Source: JBOGFC01 sp050742155 (GTDB lineage Bacteria; Actinomycetota; Acidimicrobiia; Spongiisociales; JALYHC01). From it: 35,799 nucleotides of DNA. Numbering within the stretch: the first letter of the stretch is position 1; every line of letters starts with the position of its first letter. A program made the translations under genes and the position numbers. The DNA lies in NCBI GenBank assembly GCA_050742155.1, contig JBOGFC010000119.1, forward strand, positions 1-35,799, in the 5' to 3' direction. Shown one piece after another: positions 1 to 9,455 of this stretch. The notes below the pieces were generated by a model. That model was not told where the DNA came from. It did no database searches and saw only the letters and a list, made by a program, of their open reading frames with translations.

Positions 1-1
1 C

Positions 2-3000
2 ACCCCGGTCGTCCCCGGGGCTCGCTTCTGCGGGGAGTGCGGAGCCTCACTCACCGAAGCGCCTCCCGCCGAGCCTTACCAGGAAGCCACCGCCGAGCGC
101 CGCCTGGTATCCGTCCTCTTCGCCGACTTGGTGGGCTTCACCACCCTCGCTGAGTTTCGCGACCCTGAGGAAGTGCGCGAGTTCCTGACCCGTTACTTCG
201 AGCTGGCCCGCCGGACCATCGAGCGCTACGGGGGGACGGTGGCCAAGTTCATCGGCGACGCGGTGATGGGGGTGTGGGGAGCTCCCGTGGCCCACGAGGA
301 CGACGCCGAGCGGGCGGTGCGAGCCGCTCTCGATCTCACCATCGACATCGTCGCCATGGGCCGGGAAGCCGGCATCCCCGACCTGGCCCTCAGGGCCGGG
401 GTGGCCACCGGCGCGGCGGCCGTCACCATCGACTTGCCCGGCCAGGGTTTGGTGGCCGGCGACCTGGTCAACACGTCGTCTCGACTGCAGGCCGCCGCGC
501 CGGCGGCCACGGTGCTGGTCAACGAGGGGACCTACCGGGCCGCCAAGGGGGCCATCTCCTTCGAGCCGGCCGGAGACCTGCACCTCAAGGGGAAGGAGCT
601 CTCCACCGCCGCCTGGGTGGCCGGCCAGGTAGTGGCCAAGCGCCGCGGGGAGGGCCGGTCGGAGCGCCTCGAGGGTCCCTTCGTGGGCCGCGACGGCGAG
701 CTGCGCCGTCTCAAAGACCTCCTCGACGCCACCTCCCACGATAGGAGGGCCAACCTGATATCGATCACCGGGGTCGCCGGAATCGGCAAGTCCCGACTGG
801 CGTGGGAGTTCGAGAAGTACCTCGACGGGGTGGTGGAGACCGTCTACTGGCACCAGGGGCGGTCACCCGCCTACGGGGAGGGGATCGCCTTCTGGGGCCT
901 GGGGGAGATGGTGCGCCGACGGGCCGGGATCGCCGAGAGCGACGATCGCCGGACCACTGCCGCCAAGCTGGCCGAGACGCTGGCCGAGTACCTCGATGAG
1001 GAGGAACGGCGCTGGATCGGGCCGCGCCTCGAGGTCCTGCTGGGCCTGGCGGAGTCGGTGGGCGGGGAACGAGTAGAGCTCTTCGCCGCCTGGCGGACCT
1101 TCTTCGAGCGAGTGGCCGACCGGGGCACCAGCGTGATGGTCTTCGAGGACCTGCAGTGGGCAGACACCGGGTTGATCGACTTCATCGAGTCGATGCTCGA
1201 GTGGTCTCGGCACCACCCGATCCTCATGGTCACGCTGGCCCGACCCGAGATCTTCGACCGCCGTCCCACCTGGGGGGCCGGCCAGCGCAACTTCACCTCG
1301 ATCCACCTCGAGGCACTACCCGAGGAGTCCATGCAGGAGCTGCTGGCCGGCCTGGCGCCCGGGCTGCCCGAGGGTCTGGCCGGCCGCATCCTCGAGCGGG
1401 CGCAGGGCGTGCCGCTCTATGCCGTGGAGACCGTCCGCATGCTCATCGACGAGGGCCACCTGGTGGCTGCCGACGTCGGCTACCGGCTGGTCGGAGAAGT
1501 CGGCGAGCTGGCGGTGCCCGAATCGCTCCACGCCCTGATCGCCGCTCGCCTCGACGGCCTGGAGCCCGGCGACCGCAAGCTCCTCCAGCAAGCCGCGGTG
1601 CTCGGCCAGAGCTTCACCGTCGACGCGCTGACGTCGATGAGCGGCGACCCTCGAGAGACCCTCGAGCCGCGGCTGGCGGCTCTGATGAAGAAGGAGCTGC
1701 TGGCCATCGACGCCGATCCCCGCTCCCCGGAGCGGGGACAGTACGGGTTCCTGCAGGCGCTGATCCGCGAGGTGGCCTACGGGACGCTGGCCCGGCCGGA
1801 GCGGCGGGCGCTCCACGTAGGCGCCGCCCGGTACTTCGAGTCGCTCCACGACGACGAGTACGCCGGGGCGATCGTGAGCCATTATCTGGACGCGCACGAC
1901 GCCACCCCGCCCGGGTCGGAGGCCGAAGCACTGGCCGGTCTGGCCCGCCAGGCCCTGGGGGCCGCCGCCGAGCGGGCCAGCTCTCTCCACGCCCACGACC
2001 AGGCGCTGGCTCATCTCGAGCAGGGACTCACGGTGACCACAGATCCCTCCGAGCGAGCCGAGCTGTGGGAACGGGCGGCCGCCGCCGCCCAGGCGGCGGC
2101 CCGCTATGACGTGGCCGAGACCTACCTCCGCCAGGCAGTCGAGTGGCACGAGTCGCAGGGCGAGCGGTCGGGCGCAGCCCGGCTCACCGCCCGGCTGGGT
2201 CATGTCCTGCTGATGAACTCGCAGGTGGAACCGGCCATCAAGACGCTGGAAGCGGCCCTCGCCGACCTGCCCGAGGTCGAGGGCGACCCCGAGGCAGTGA
2301 ACATCACCTCACAACTGGCCCGCGCCTACATCTTCCACGGTGACGCCCAGCCGGCCCTGGAGCACTCCGAGCGAGCGCTGAGAGCCGCCGCCGCCCTCGA
2401 CCTGGTCCCGGTCATCGCCGACACCCTCATCACCAAGGGCTGGGCGTTGGAAGCCTCCGGCCGGACCAGGGAAGGGATAGCCATGACCCAGGGCGCCCTG
2501 GCCATGGCCGAGCAAGAAGGGCTGCCCGCCGTCGAGCAGCGGGCTCGCAACAACCTCGGCACGTTTCTCTCCGAGAGCGGTCCGCAGCGGGCCCTGGCCG
2601 TCCTCCGGCCCGGCCTGGAGATGGCCCGCAAGCTCGGGCAGGCCGACTGGCTGAGCAAGCTGGGAGGCCCGGCGGTGTTCGCGGCTCTGGACACCGGGGA
2701 CTGGGACTGGGCGCTCGGCCTCATCTCGGAGCTGCGCCGCGCCGACCTTCCGATGATGAACCGGCTGACGCTCGATTTCGCCCACGGGCTGCTGGCGGCG
2801 TATCGGGGGGAGCGTCAGACGGCCCGGGCGGTGTTGGAGGAGGCCCGGCCGTTGGTGGCGGCCTCGACATCGCCGCAGGATCACTTCGGCTTCGAGATCA
2901 CCTCGGCATGGGTGGCGCTCATCCAAGGGGCGCCGGAAGCTGCCTACGACTCCGGCCGGCGGGCCCTCGAACCCGCCCGGCTCATGGCTTTCGCCTCCGG

Positions 3001-3382
3001 CGTCTACCCCCTCCTGGGACGGGCCGCCCTCTGGCTCCGGGATGAGGCCAAGGTAGCGGAGGCGCTGGAGGGATTGGAGGAGACCCCCACTCACTTCGCT
3101 CGTTGGGAGGCAGCCCGGGAGACGTTGCGGGCCGGCCTGGCCGCCTTGCGGGAGGACCTGGCGGAGGCGCGGGAGAGGTACCGGGAGGCCGCCCGCCGCT
3201 GGCGGGAGCTGGAACTTCCCCTCGAGCTGGGCCTCTGCCAGATGGATTGCGCCTCTTCTCTCGACCCGGACGACTCCCAGGCGGTCGCCGCCGCCCAGGA
3301 GGCGAGGGAGATCTTCACCCGGCTGCGCGCAGCTCCCCTCCTGGCTCGCCTGGAGGGCTTGGCCCGGGAAGCGGTGCCCTGA
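2..3382 (+). CDS. Class III cyclase-AAA ATPase-TPR signalling protein, 5' partial
   Basis: The reading frame is open from the first bases, so the true start lies upstream. The visible N-terminus holds the end of a zinc ribbon (PGARFCGECGASL) followed by a class III nucleotide cyclase domain: RRLVSVLFADLVGFT carries the first metal Asp (codon 125-127), KFIGDAVMGVW the base-contact Lys and second metal Asp (257-259), and VNTSSR the transition-state Asn and Arg. The position seven residues before that Asn, usually Thr or Asp, is Leu here. An NTPase follows, with Walker A GVAGIGKS (about 770-793) and Walker B VMVFEDLQWAD (about 1133-1165), then TPR-like helices to the end. This architecture is known from large actinobacterial signalling proteins in which ATPase and TPR parts gate the cyclase or a downstream partner. 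cAMP synthesis is inferred from the family and not certain. The protein is probably cytoplasmic. Confidence 0.9.
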   Translation, partial: TPVVPGARFCGECGASLTEAPPAEPYQEATAERRLVSVLFADLVGFTTLAEFRDPEEVREFLTRYFELARRTIERYGGTVAKFIGDAVMGVWGAPVAHEDDAERAVRAALDLTIDIVAMGREAGIPDLALRAGVATGAAAVTIDLPGQGLVAGDLVNTSSRLQAAAPAATVLVNEGTYRAAKGAISFEPAGDLHLKGKELSTAAWVAGQVVAKRRGEGRSERLEGPFVGRDGELRRLKDLLDATSHDRRANLISITGVAGIGKSRLAWEFEKYLDGVVETVYWHQGRSPAYGEGIAFWGLGEMVRRRAGIAESDDRRTTAAKLAETLAEYLDEEERRWIGPRLEVLLGLAESVGGERVELFAAWRTFFERVADRGTSVMVFEDLQWADTGLIDFIESMLEWSRHHPILMVTLARPEIFDRRPTWGAGQRNFTSIHLEALPEESMQELLAGLAPGLPEGLAGRILERAQGVPLYAVETVRMLIDEGHLVAADVGYRLVGEVGELAVPESLHALIAARLDGLEPGDRKLLQQAAVLGQSFTVDALTSMSGDPRETLEPRLAALMKKELLAIDADPRSPERGQYGFLQALIREVAYGTLARPERRALHVGAARYFESLHDDEYAGAIVSHYLDAHDATPPGSEAEALAGLARQALGAAAERASSLHAHDQALAHLEQGLTVTTDPSERAELWERAAAAAQAAARYDVAETYLRQAVEWHESQGERSGAARLTARLGHVLLMNSQVEPAIKTLEAALADLPEVEGDPEAVNITSQLARAYIFHGDAQPALEHSERALRAAAALDLVPVIADTLITKGWALEASGRTREGIAMTQGALAMAEQEGLPAVEQRARNNLGTFLSESGPQRALAVLRPGLEMARKLGQADWLSKLGGPAVFAALDTGDWDWALGLISELRRADLPMMNRLTLDFAHGLLAAYRGERQTARAVLEEARPLVAASTSPQDHFGFEITSAWVALIQGAPEAAYDSGRRALEPARLMAFASGVYPLLGRAALWLRDEAKVAEALEGLEETPTHFARWEAARETLRAGLAALREDLAEARERYREAARRWRELELPLELGLCQMDCASSLDPDDSQAVAAAQEAREIFTRLRAAPLLARLEGLAREAVP

Positions 3383-3438
3383 GCGAACGATCGGCTTCCC
3401 GGCGTCGTCTCCATCCCCAGACGATCGGAAGGGCGTTC

Positions 3439-4905
3439 GTGACCGATTGGAGAGACCAGGACCCGGGCCTCCCGATCAAGCTCGGCCCGTGCTCCAACGG
3501 CGAGTACGACCCCGAGCCCCTCTCCCCCGTGCTGACCGAAGTGGTCCGCCGGGCCCGGGAGGCCTGCGACGAGAACGCCGAGCGGCTCGGCATGAGCCGC
3601 CGGGAGTTCCTCCTCTCGATGTGCGGGGCCGCCACAACCCTCTTCGTGCTCGACGCCATCACCGCCCGGGCTGAGGCCTCGCCGCCCGGCGGCCGCTACC
3701 TCATCCCCCGGGAGGCCATGCTGGAGCCGGAGGCGGCCGAGGCGCTCCTGGGGGGCGACGGGTTCGTCATGGACATCCAGGGACACCTGCTCGAGTACGA
3801 CCTCAACCCGGCCACCCGGGGACGGCGGTTCTTCGGAAGCGTCTTCCCGCAGGTCGACTGCGGGGAGGAGGACCCGCGGGCCTGCTTCTCGATCGAGCAC
3901 TTCATGGAGGAGTTCTTCCTGCGCAGCGACACCTCGATGGTGGTCCTGTCGGCGCTGCCCATCCATCCCGAGGGGAGCCCCCTCTCCATGGAGGTGATGG
4001 AGGAGACCCGCCGGGTGGCCCTCGGCCTGAGCCGGGACCGCCGGGTCTTGCTCCACGCCCAGGCCCTCCCCCATCTCGGCACCCTTCCGGCCAACCTGGA
4101 GGCGATGGAGGCGACGGTGGCAGGACACCCGGTGGTCGGGTGGAAGACCTTCACCCACTTCCCCGACCCGGCCACCGGCCTCGGCTGGTGGCTGGACGAC
4201 CATGAGCCGGGCGTACCGCAGGTGGGGGAGGCCTTCCTCCGTCGCTCGGCCGAGCTGGGGATCCGCAACGTCTGCATCCACAAGGGCTTCTCCCGGCGGA
4301 GCCGCTTCGGGTCCCCCCGGGACGTGGGGCCGGCCGCCCGCGCCCATCCCGATCTCAACTTCCTCATCTACCACTCCGGGTTCGAGGCCCGCACCCCCGA
4401 AGGCCCTTATACGGAGGCGACCGCCCACCTCGGGGTCAACCGGCTGATCAGCTCGCTGATCGAGGCCGGCATCGGACCCAACCAGAACGTCTATGCGGAG
4501 CTCGGCTCGACCTGGTGGTACCTGATGCGCACGCCCTCCCAGGCGGCCCACGTGCTGGGCAAGCTGCTCCGGTACGTGGGGGAGGACAACGTGCTGTGGG
4601 GCACCGATTCCATCTTCTACGGATCTCCCCAGGACCAGATCCAGGCGTTCCGGGCCTTCCAGATCAGCCCGGAGCTGCGAGACCGCTACGGCTATCCCCC
4701 CCTCACCCGTCGGGTCAAGGACAAGATCCTGGGGGCCAACGCGGCGCGCGTCTACGGGGTGGACCCGGTCACCGTGCCGTTCACCTTCACCGGGCAGGAG
4801 CTCGACGAGATCCGCCGCTCCCTCCCCGGCCGCCATCGGACCTACGGGCCGGCCGACATGACCGAGCTGCGCGCCTTCGAAGAGCACCACCAGGGCTGGC
4901 CTTGA
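3439..4905 (+). CDS. Amidohydrolase-2 family metal-dependent hydrolase with internal Tat-type signal
   Basis: A 488-aa protein. I chose the GTG at 3439 because GGAAGG lies 6 nt upstream and the start falls 56 nt after the previous stop; longer in-frame extensions run into that gene. Residues 53-80 form a twin-arginine-like stretch (MSRREFLLS followed by a hydrophobic run) after an unusually long N-region of about 50 residues. The rest resembles amidohydrolase-2 TIM barrels: VMDIQGHLLEYD takes the place of the usual HxH metal motif (Gln for the first His), NVCIHKG and LIYHSGFE supply His residues, and WGTDSIFYG the catalytic-type Asp. Substrates in this family are often small aromatic or decarboxylatable acids; the substrate here cannot be read from sequence. 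It is probably exported or membrane-tethered if the signal works. It may be transcribed alone or read through from the upstream gene. Confidence 0.85.
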   Translation: MTDWRDQDPGLPIKLGPCSNGEYDPEPLSPVLTEVVRRAREACDENAERLGMSRREFLLSMCGAATTLFVLDAITARAEASPPGGRYLIPREAMLEPEAAEALLGGDGFVMDIQGHLLEYDLNPATRGRRFFGSVFPQVDCGEEDPRACFSIEHFMEEFFLRSDTSMVVLSALPIHPEGSPLSMEVMEETRRVALGLSRDRRVLLHAQALPHLGTLPANLEAMEATVAGHPVVGWKTFTHFPDPATGLGWWLDDHEPGVPQVGEAFLRRSAELGIRNVCIHKGFSRRSRFGSPRDVGPAARAHPDLNFLIYHSGFEARTPEGPYTEATAHLGVNRLISSLIEAGIGPNQNVYAELGSTWWYLMRTPSQAAHVLGKLLRYVGEDNVLWGTDSIFYGSPQDQIQAFRAFQISPELRDRYGYPPLTRRVKDKILGANAARVYGVDPVTVPFTFTGQELDEIRRSLPGRHRTYGPADMTELRAFEEHHQGWP

Positions 4906-4921
4906 GGCCTCGGCGGTCGGG

Positions 4922-4927
4922 TAGCCT
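4922..4927 (+). promoter_or_regulatory. Candidate -10 element for the DinB-like gene
   Basis: TAGCCT lies 8 nt before the ATG at 4936, with a G-run between that may also act as a ribosome binding site. It fits the start-proximal TANNNT pattern seen at several genes in this window. No convincing -35 is seen. Confidence 0.3.
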
Positions 4928-4935
4928 GGGGGGAC

Positions 4936-5673
4936 ATGCAAGACCTGCTCTCCGACCTGGTTGCCGAGCAGCAGGCGCTCGACCAGTACCTGCAGACACT
5001 GAGGGAGAAGGACTGGTGGCGAGCGACCCCGGCGGAAGGCTGGGACGTCCGGGACAGCGTCAGCCACCTGGCCCATATCGAAGAGTGCGCTTTCGACGTC
5101 CTCGAGGGGGACGGCTCTCGGGTGGCGGAGCTCAAGGATCACCCCTCCTTCGACGCCTTCACCCAGGCCGGGGTGGAGCGGGGCCGTAAGATCCTGCCCA
5201 ACCGGGTCCTCGAGTGGTGGCGGGAGGCGCGCGCCCGCACGGTGGAGGCCCTCTCTCGTGCCACCGGCCGGGAGCGGGTGCTCTGGGTCTCGGGGGAGAT
5301 CAGCTCCCGCACCCTGGCCACGCTTCGGCTCATGGAGACCTGGGCGCACGGCCTCGACGTCCACCACGCCACCGGAACGGAGTCGGAGGACAGCGAGCGG
5401 CTGCGGCACGTCGCCTGGCTGGGCTGGAAGTCCCTGCCCTTCGCCTTCTCGCTGGCCGGTGAGGACTACGAGCAGCCGGTGCGGGTGGAGGTGTTCGGCC
5501 CCCACTACCGCAAGTGGGTGTTCGGGCCGGAGGACACCGACCAGGTGATCCGCGGGCCGGCGGCCGAGTGGTGCCGGGTGGTGGTCCGGCGCCTTCCGAT
5601 CTCCCAGGCGGCTCACCTCACCGCCCACGGCGAGGTGGCGCAAGCCGCCCTCCGCATCGCCCGGGTCTTCTGA
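4936..5673 (+). CDS. TIGR03084-like DinB/maleylpyruvate isomerase-type metal-binding protein
   Basis: A 245-aa protein with the four-helix DinB / mycothiol-dependent maleylpyruvate isomerase N-terminal type of fold. The start is WW(R)ATPAEGWDVRDSVSHLAHIEE, where the His of SHLAH is the first likely metal ligand; METWAHGLDVHHATG supplies two further His residues. This layout matches the actinobacterial TIGR03084 group. Related enzymes use a bound divalent metal and the low-molecular-weight thiol mycothiol, but no reaction is established for this group, so mycothiol use is inference. The gene begins 30 nt after the amidohydrolase stop and its TGA abuts the GTG of the next gene, which suggests a three-gene operon with the BtpA-like and GNAT proteins. 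Expected location is the cytoplasm. Confidence 0.8.
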   Translation: MQDLLSDLVAEQQALDQYLQTLREKDWWRATPAEGWDVRDSVSHLAHIEECAFDVLEGDGSRVAELKDHPSFDAFTQAGVERGRKILPNRVLEWWREARARTVEALSRATGRERVLWVSGEISSRTLATLRLMETWAHGLDVHHATGTESEDSERLRHVAWLGWKSLPFAFSLAGEDYEQPVRVEVFGPHYRKWVFGPEDTDQVIRGPAAEWCRVVVRRLPISQAAHLTAHGEVAQAALRIARVF

Positions 5674-6441
5674 GTGACCGCCCGCTTGGTGGCCATGGTC
5701 CACCTGGGGCCGTTACCAGGGGCGCCCCGCTTCACGGGCGACTTCGACAAGGTGCTCGAGCAGGCGGTGGAAGACGCCCTCATCCTCGGGGAGGCGGGCT
5801 TCGACGCCCTGCTGGTGGAGAACTACGGCGACGCCCCCTACTTCGCCGACGACGTCCCCAAGGTGACCGTGGCCGCAGTGGCTCGGGCGGTGGCCACCGT
5901 CCGGGCGGCGGTCGACCTGCCGCTCGGAGTGAACGTCCTCCGTAACGACGCCCTGGCGGCCCTGGCGGTGGCGGCCGCCACCGGGGCCGACTTCGTCCGG
6001 GTGAACGTGCTGAGCGGGATGATGTTCGCCGACCAGGGCCTGCTGCACGGCCGGGCGGCCGAGGTGGGCCGGCTCCGGGCCACCGTGGCGCCGCAGGTCG
6101 AGGTCCTGGCCGACGTGTTCGTCAAGCACGCCGTGCCACCGGGCGGCCTCACCATCGAGCAGGCGGCCGCCGACACCTTCGAGCGGGGCGGGGCGGATGC
6201 CTTGGTCGTCACCGGGCCGGCCACCGGCCGGGCCCCGGAATCCTCCTGGTTGGCCAAGGTGCGCCGGGCAGTTCCGGAGGCTCCCGTGCTGGTGGGCTCC
6301 GGTGTGACCAAGGGCACCGTCAAACGGTTGCTGGGGATCTCGGACGGGGTGATCGTCGGCACCGACCTCAAGCAGGCAGGCCGCACGGAGAACCCGGTCG
6401 ATCCCCTGCGGGCCAGGGCGTTCGTCCGCGCCGCCCGATGA
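5674..6441 (+). CDS. BtpA/SgcQ family TIM-barrel protein
   Basis: A 255-aa protein recognised by MVHLGPLPGAPRF near the N-terminus, LLVENYGDAPYF, VNVLRNDALAAL and ADFVRVNVLSG, the signature stretches of the BtpA/SgcQ family. BtpA was first linked to photosystem I biogenesis in cyanobacteria, and SgcQ is an E. coli sugar-cluster protein; in other bacteria the role is unknown and a nucleoside or sugar substrate is often guessed. The GTG at 5674 directly follows the preceding TGA. An ATG at 5695 just before VHLGPLPG is an alternative that would lose only seven residues. Its stop overlaps the next start as ATGA, implying translational coupling. No signal peptide or membrane segment is visible. 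Confidence 0.85.
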   Translation: MTARLVAMVHLGPLPGAPRFTGDFDKVLEQAVEDALILGEAGFDALLVENYGDAPYFADDVPKVTVAAVARAVATVRAAVDLPLGVNVLRNDALAALAVAAATGADFVRVNVLSGMMFADQGLLHGRAAEVGRLRATVAPQVEVLADVFVKHAVPPGGLTIEQAAADTFERGGADALVVTGPATGRAPESSWLAKVRRAVPEAPVLVGSGVTKGTVKRLLGISDGVIVGTDLKQAGRTENPVDPLRARAFVRAAR

Positions 6442-6831
6442 TCGAGATCACCGAGCTCACCATCGATGACTACCCGGAGGTGCTCGTCCTCTGGGAGACT
6501 ACCCCCGGGATCGGCCTGAGCGGGGCAGACGAGCGCCCGGCCATCGCGCGCTACCTGCAGCGCAACCCCGGAATGAGCTTCATCGCCCGCGAGGAAGCGA
6601 CCGTGGTGGGGGCGGTCCTGTGCGGCCACGACGGCCGGCGAGGGTTCATCCACCACCTGGCGGTGGCCCCCTTGCACCGCCGGGGCGGGCTGGGCCGCCT
6701 GTTGGTGGAACGGGCCCTGGAGGCGATCAGCCCCCATGTGCAGAAGTGTCACCTGTTCGTCTATGCCGACAACCTGGAGGCCCGGGAGTTCTGGAGAGCC
6801 ACGGCCTGGGTGGACCGGCCGGAGCTGCGGG

Positions 6832-6860
<29 letters not shown>
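6438..6860 (+). CDS. GNAT family N-acetyltransferase
   Basis: A 140-aa, single-domain GNAT protein. The acetyl-CoA binding loop is visible as VAPLHRRGGLGRLLVERALE, matching the family's V-x(3)-[RQ]-x-x-G-x-[GA] motif A, preceded by the beta-strand IHHLAV and followed by LFVYADNLEAREFW, the usual C-terminal strand and helix. It would transfer an acetyl group from acetyl-CoA to an amine, either a small molecule or a protein N-terminus or lysine; the acceptor cannot be told. The start overlaps the stop of the BtpA-like gene (ATGA), so it is the last gene of that operon. Its 3' end overlaps the convergent dehydrogenase gene by 29 nt, leaving no room for a separate terminator. Confidence 0.85.
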
Positions 6861-7758
<898 letters not shown>

Positions 7759-7761
7759 GGG

Positions 7762-8403
7762 CTATACGACCTTTCCCTCCTGCATCTTGCTCACCGAGAA
7801 TCCACTCTTCACCAGCAGGCGGAGGAGGGCGGGGGCCGGGTCCTTGTAGTGGGTGGGACGGATGACCTCGTCGAAGCGCTCGAAGAAGGCCATCATCTGC
7901 TCGACGATGTAGGAGAGGGAGATGGTGTGCAGGTCGTTGAGGGGGCTGCGGCCGAAGGCCACCAGGCGGGTGCGCACCTGGCCTCCCTCCTTGGTGGTGG
8001 TGTAGGCCACCGCCCGGGCCTGCAGGCTCTCGACCGCCTCGAGCAGGGAGTCCCCGTAGAGCGACTCGAGACGACGCAGCACGCCGTGCAGAACCTTGTG
8101 CCGCCTGAGGCCCGGGTTGAGGACCGCCTCCGACTCCTTGACCTCCCCGACGATCACGTCGACCAGGCCCGGCTCGAGTTGCAGGGCCTCGTCCTCGTCG
8201 ATAGATAGCATGGCCCCCTCCTCTTCGCCGTGAGGATCGCCGGCGACGTAGATCCGTCCCGGGATCCGCAGGGCCAGCACGTCGATGTCGGTGGCGCTCT
8301 CGTAGGACCCTTGCGGGTTGCGGCGCAGCACGTCGAACTCGCTGGCGGTCAGGTACCCGCAGAGGCGCAGGTACGACTCGACCAGGTTGACGGCGATGTC
8401 CAT
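7762..8403 (-). CDS. Unknown protein with PD-(D/E)XK nuclease-like motif
   Basis: A 213-aa protein I cannot assign to a named family. Near the N-terminus it has a helix (NLVESYLRLCGYLTASEF), then SATDIDVLALR (Asp39, Asp41) and later DVIVGEVKES (Glu87-x-Lys89). A D-x(n)-E-x-K arrangement on two beta-strands after an N-terminal helix is what PD-(D/E)XK (restriction-endonuclease-like) folds show, so a nuclease-like fold is likely while nuclease activity is only inferred. The C-terminal half is mostly helical. The ATG at 8403 has AGGGG just upstream. It sits between paaC (21-nt gap) and the dehydrogenase (3-nt gap), inside a catabolic operon where such a protein is not expected. No Cys cluster, signal peptide or membrane segment is seen. 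Confidence 0.75.
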   Translation of the reverse strand: MDIAVNLVESYLRLCGYLTASEFDVLRRNPQGSYESATDIDVLALRIPGRIYVAGDPHGEEEGAMLSIDEDEALQLEPGLVDVIVGEVKESEAVLNPGLRRHKVLHGVLRRLESLYGDSLLEAVESLQARAVAYTTTKEGGQVRTRLVAFGRSPLNDLHTISLSYIVEQMMAFFERFDEVIRPTHYKDPAPALLRLLVKSGFSVSKMQEGKVV

Positions 8404-8424
8404 CCCCTCATTGTGGTCGGTCCC

Positions 8425-9177
8425 TCACCAAGCCGCTTCGGGGTCGAGGGCGAAGACCGCCGTCATGGTCTCCAGTGCCCCGGCGAAGTGTGGGGACCGT
8501 TCACCCCGCCGGGCGCCGAGACCCTGAGCACTCTCCGGCCAGGAGATATCCTCGGCCACCTCGGCCAGCACCCCTTCCAGTCGCCTCCGCCACTCCCGCT
8601 CGAGGTGGCCGGAAGCCACGGCCATCACCTGGTCGGCCACCGCCTCTTCCTCCCCCACGGTGGGCTCGAAGAGGGCCAGCCCCAAGGGAAGCAGCTCGGT
8701 GACTCGCGCCTGGACGCGCGAGCGGGCTTCCGCTCCGCCGATGAACATGCGCTGGATGATCGGTACGGCGTGACGGCGGTGATACTCCTCCTCCCGGAGC
8801 GCCTTGCGGGCCAGTGCGGGCAGACCGGGTACCGAGGACTCCAGGAGGGCTTCCCAGCGCACCTGCTCGGCCAGGTCGTACAGGACGTGACGCACCAGGG
8901 CGATCTCCCAGGGGTGCCCGGGCAGCTCGGTCAGCCAGGCCGACCGGTACTCCTCCGGAGCACGGCGAAACGCCAGGTCGTCGAGCCCCGATGGCTCGGC
9001 GACCAACCCGTACAACCCGCGGGCGTGACCGAGCTCGTCCTGGGCGATGGTGGCGAAGGCCAGGTCCTCCTCGAGGAAGGGAGCCAAGCCCAGCCACTCG
9101 GAGTGGCGATGGCCCATCAAGAGCTCGTCGTCGGCCAGAGCCAGGATGACCTCCCGAGCCGGCGCCGAGAGGGTCAA
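8425..9177 (-). CDS. paaC: 1,2-Phenylacetyl-CoA epoxidase subunit PaaC
   Basis: A 250-aa ferritin-like structural subunit of the phenylacetyl-CoA epoxidase, the PaaABCE multicomponent monooxygenase that opens aerobic phenylacetate breakdown. PaaC pairs with PaaA to form the alpha/beta core but does not itself hold the catalytic di-iron site. Recognised by LADDELLMGHRHSEWLG, DLAFATIAQDELGHARGLYG and EEYHRRHA. I chose the TTG at 9177, which overlaps the paaB stop as TTGA and has a purine-rich GAGAGGGAGG just upstream; the longer frame would overlap paaB by about 140 nt and adds a low-complexity sequence. It is translationally coupled to paaB, which fits fixed subunit ratios. Confidence 0.9.
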   Translation of the reverse strand: MTLSAPAREVILALADDELLMGHRHSEWLGLAPFLEEDLAFATIAQDELGHARGLYGLVAEPSGLDDLAFRRAPEEYRSAWLTELPGHPWEIALVRHVLYDLAEQVRWEALLESSVPGLPALARKALREEEYHRRHAVPIIQRMFIGGAEARSRVQARVTELLPLGLALFEPTVGEEEAVADQVMAVASGHLEREWRRRLEGVLAEVAEDISWPESAQGLGARRGERSPHFAGALETMTAVFALDPEAAW

Positions 9178-9455
9178 GCCTCCCTCTCGGCCGAGCGCCT
9201 CACCCGTCGTCGCTCGGCCACCACCGAGCCGTCGTTGAAGCGGTGCTCCTTCCCCTGGTTGACCTCCAGGAAGGCCTTGGGGACTTCGATGAGATGGGAG
9301 CGCTCCACCAGCCACATCACCTCACCCTCCCCTCTCCGGACGTAGGTCTCCCGGGCCAGGATGGCGGCCATCTCGTCGTCGGGGGCCTGCATGCTTCCCA
9401 CGTGCTCGAAGGGATCCCGGCCCGGCTTCTTGAGGAACACCTCGTAGATGTTCAC
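9174..9455 (-). CDS. paaB: 1,2-Phenylacetyl-CoA epoxidase subunit PaaB
   Basis: A 93-aa small subunit of the phenylacetyl-CoA epoxidase, close to the usual 90-100 residues. The N-terminus MNIYEVFLKKPGRDPFEHVGS, then ALARETYVRRGE-like spacing (AAILARETYVRRGEG) and WLVERSHLIEV, are diagnostic. PaaB is thought to bridge PaaAC heterodimers into the larger active complex. The GTG start at 9455 overlaps the stop of the TetR gene as GTGA, and its own TGA overlaps the paaC TTG. Having a regulator gene between paaD and paaB differs from the canonical paaABCDE order. Confidence 0.92.
   Translation of the reverse strand: MNIYEVFLKKPGRDPFEHVGSMQAPDDEMAAILARETYVRRGEGEVMWLVERSHLIEVPKAFLEVNQGKEHRFNDGSVVAERRRVRRSAEREA

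Noticed and set aside
3091..5703. Very long open frame (870 codons) on the minus strand
   Set aside because: It lies opposite the amidohydrolase and DinB-like genes, is rich in Gly/Arg/Pro/His with no motif, and is the mirror image of strong coding sequence in GC-rich DNA.
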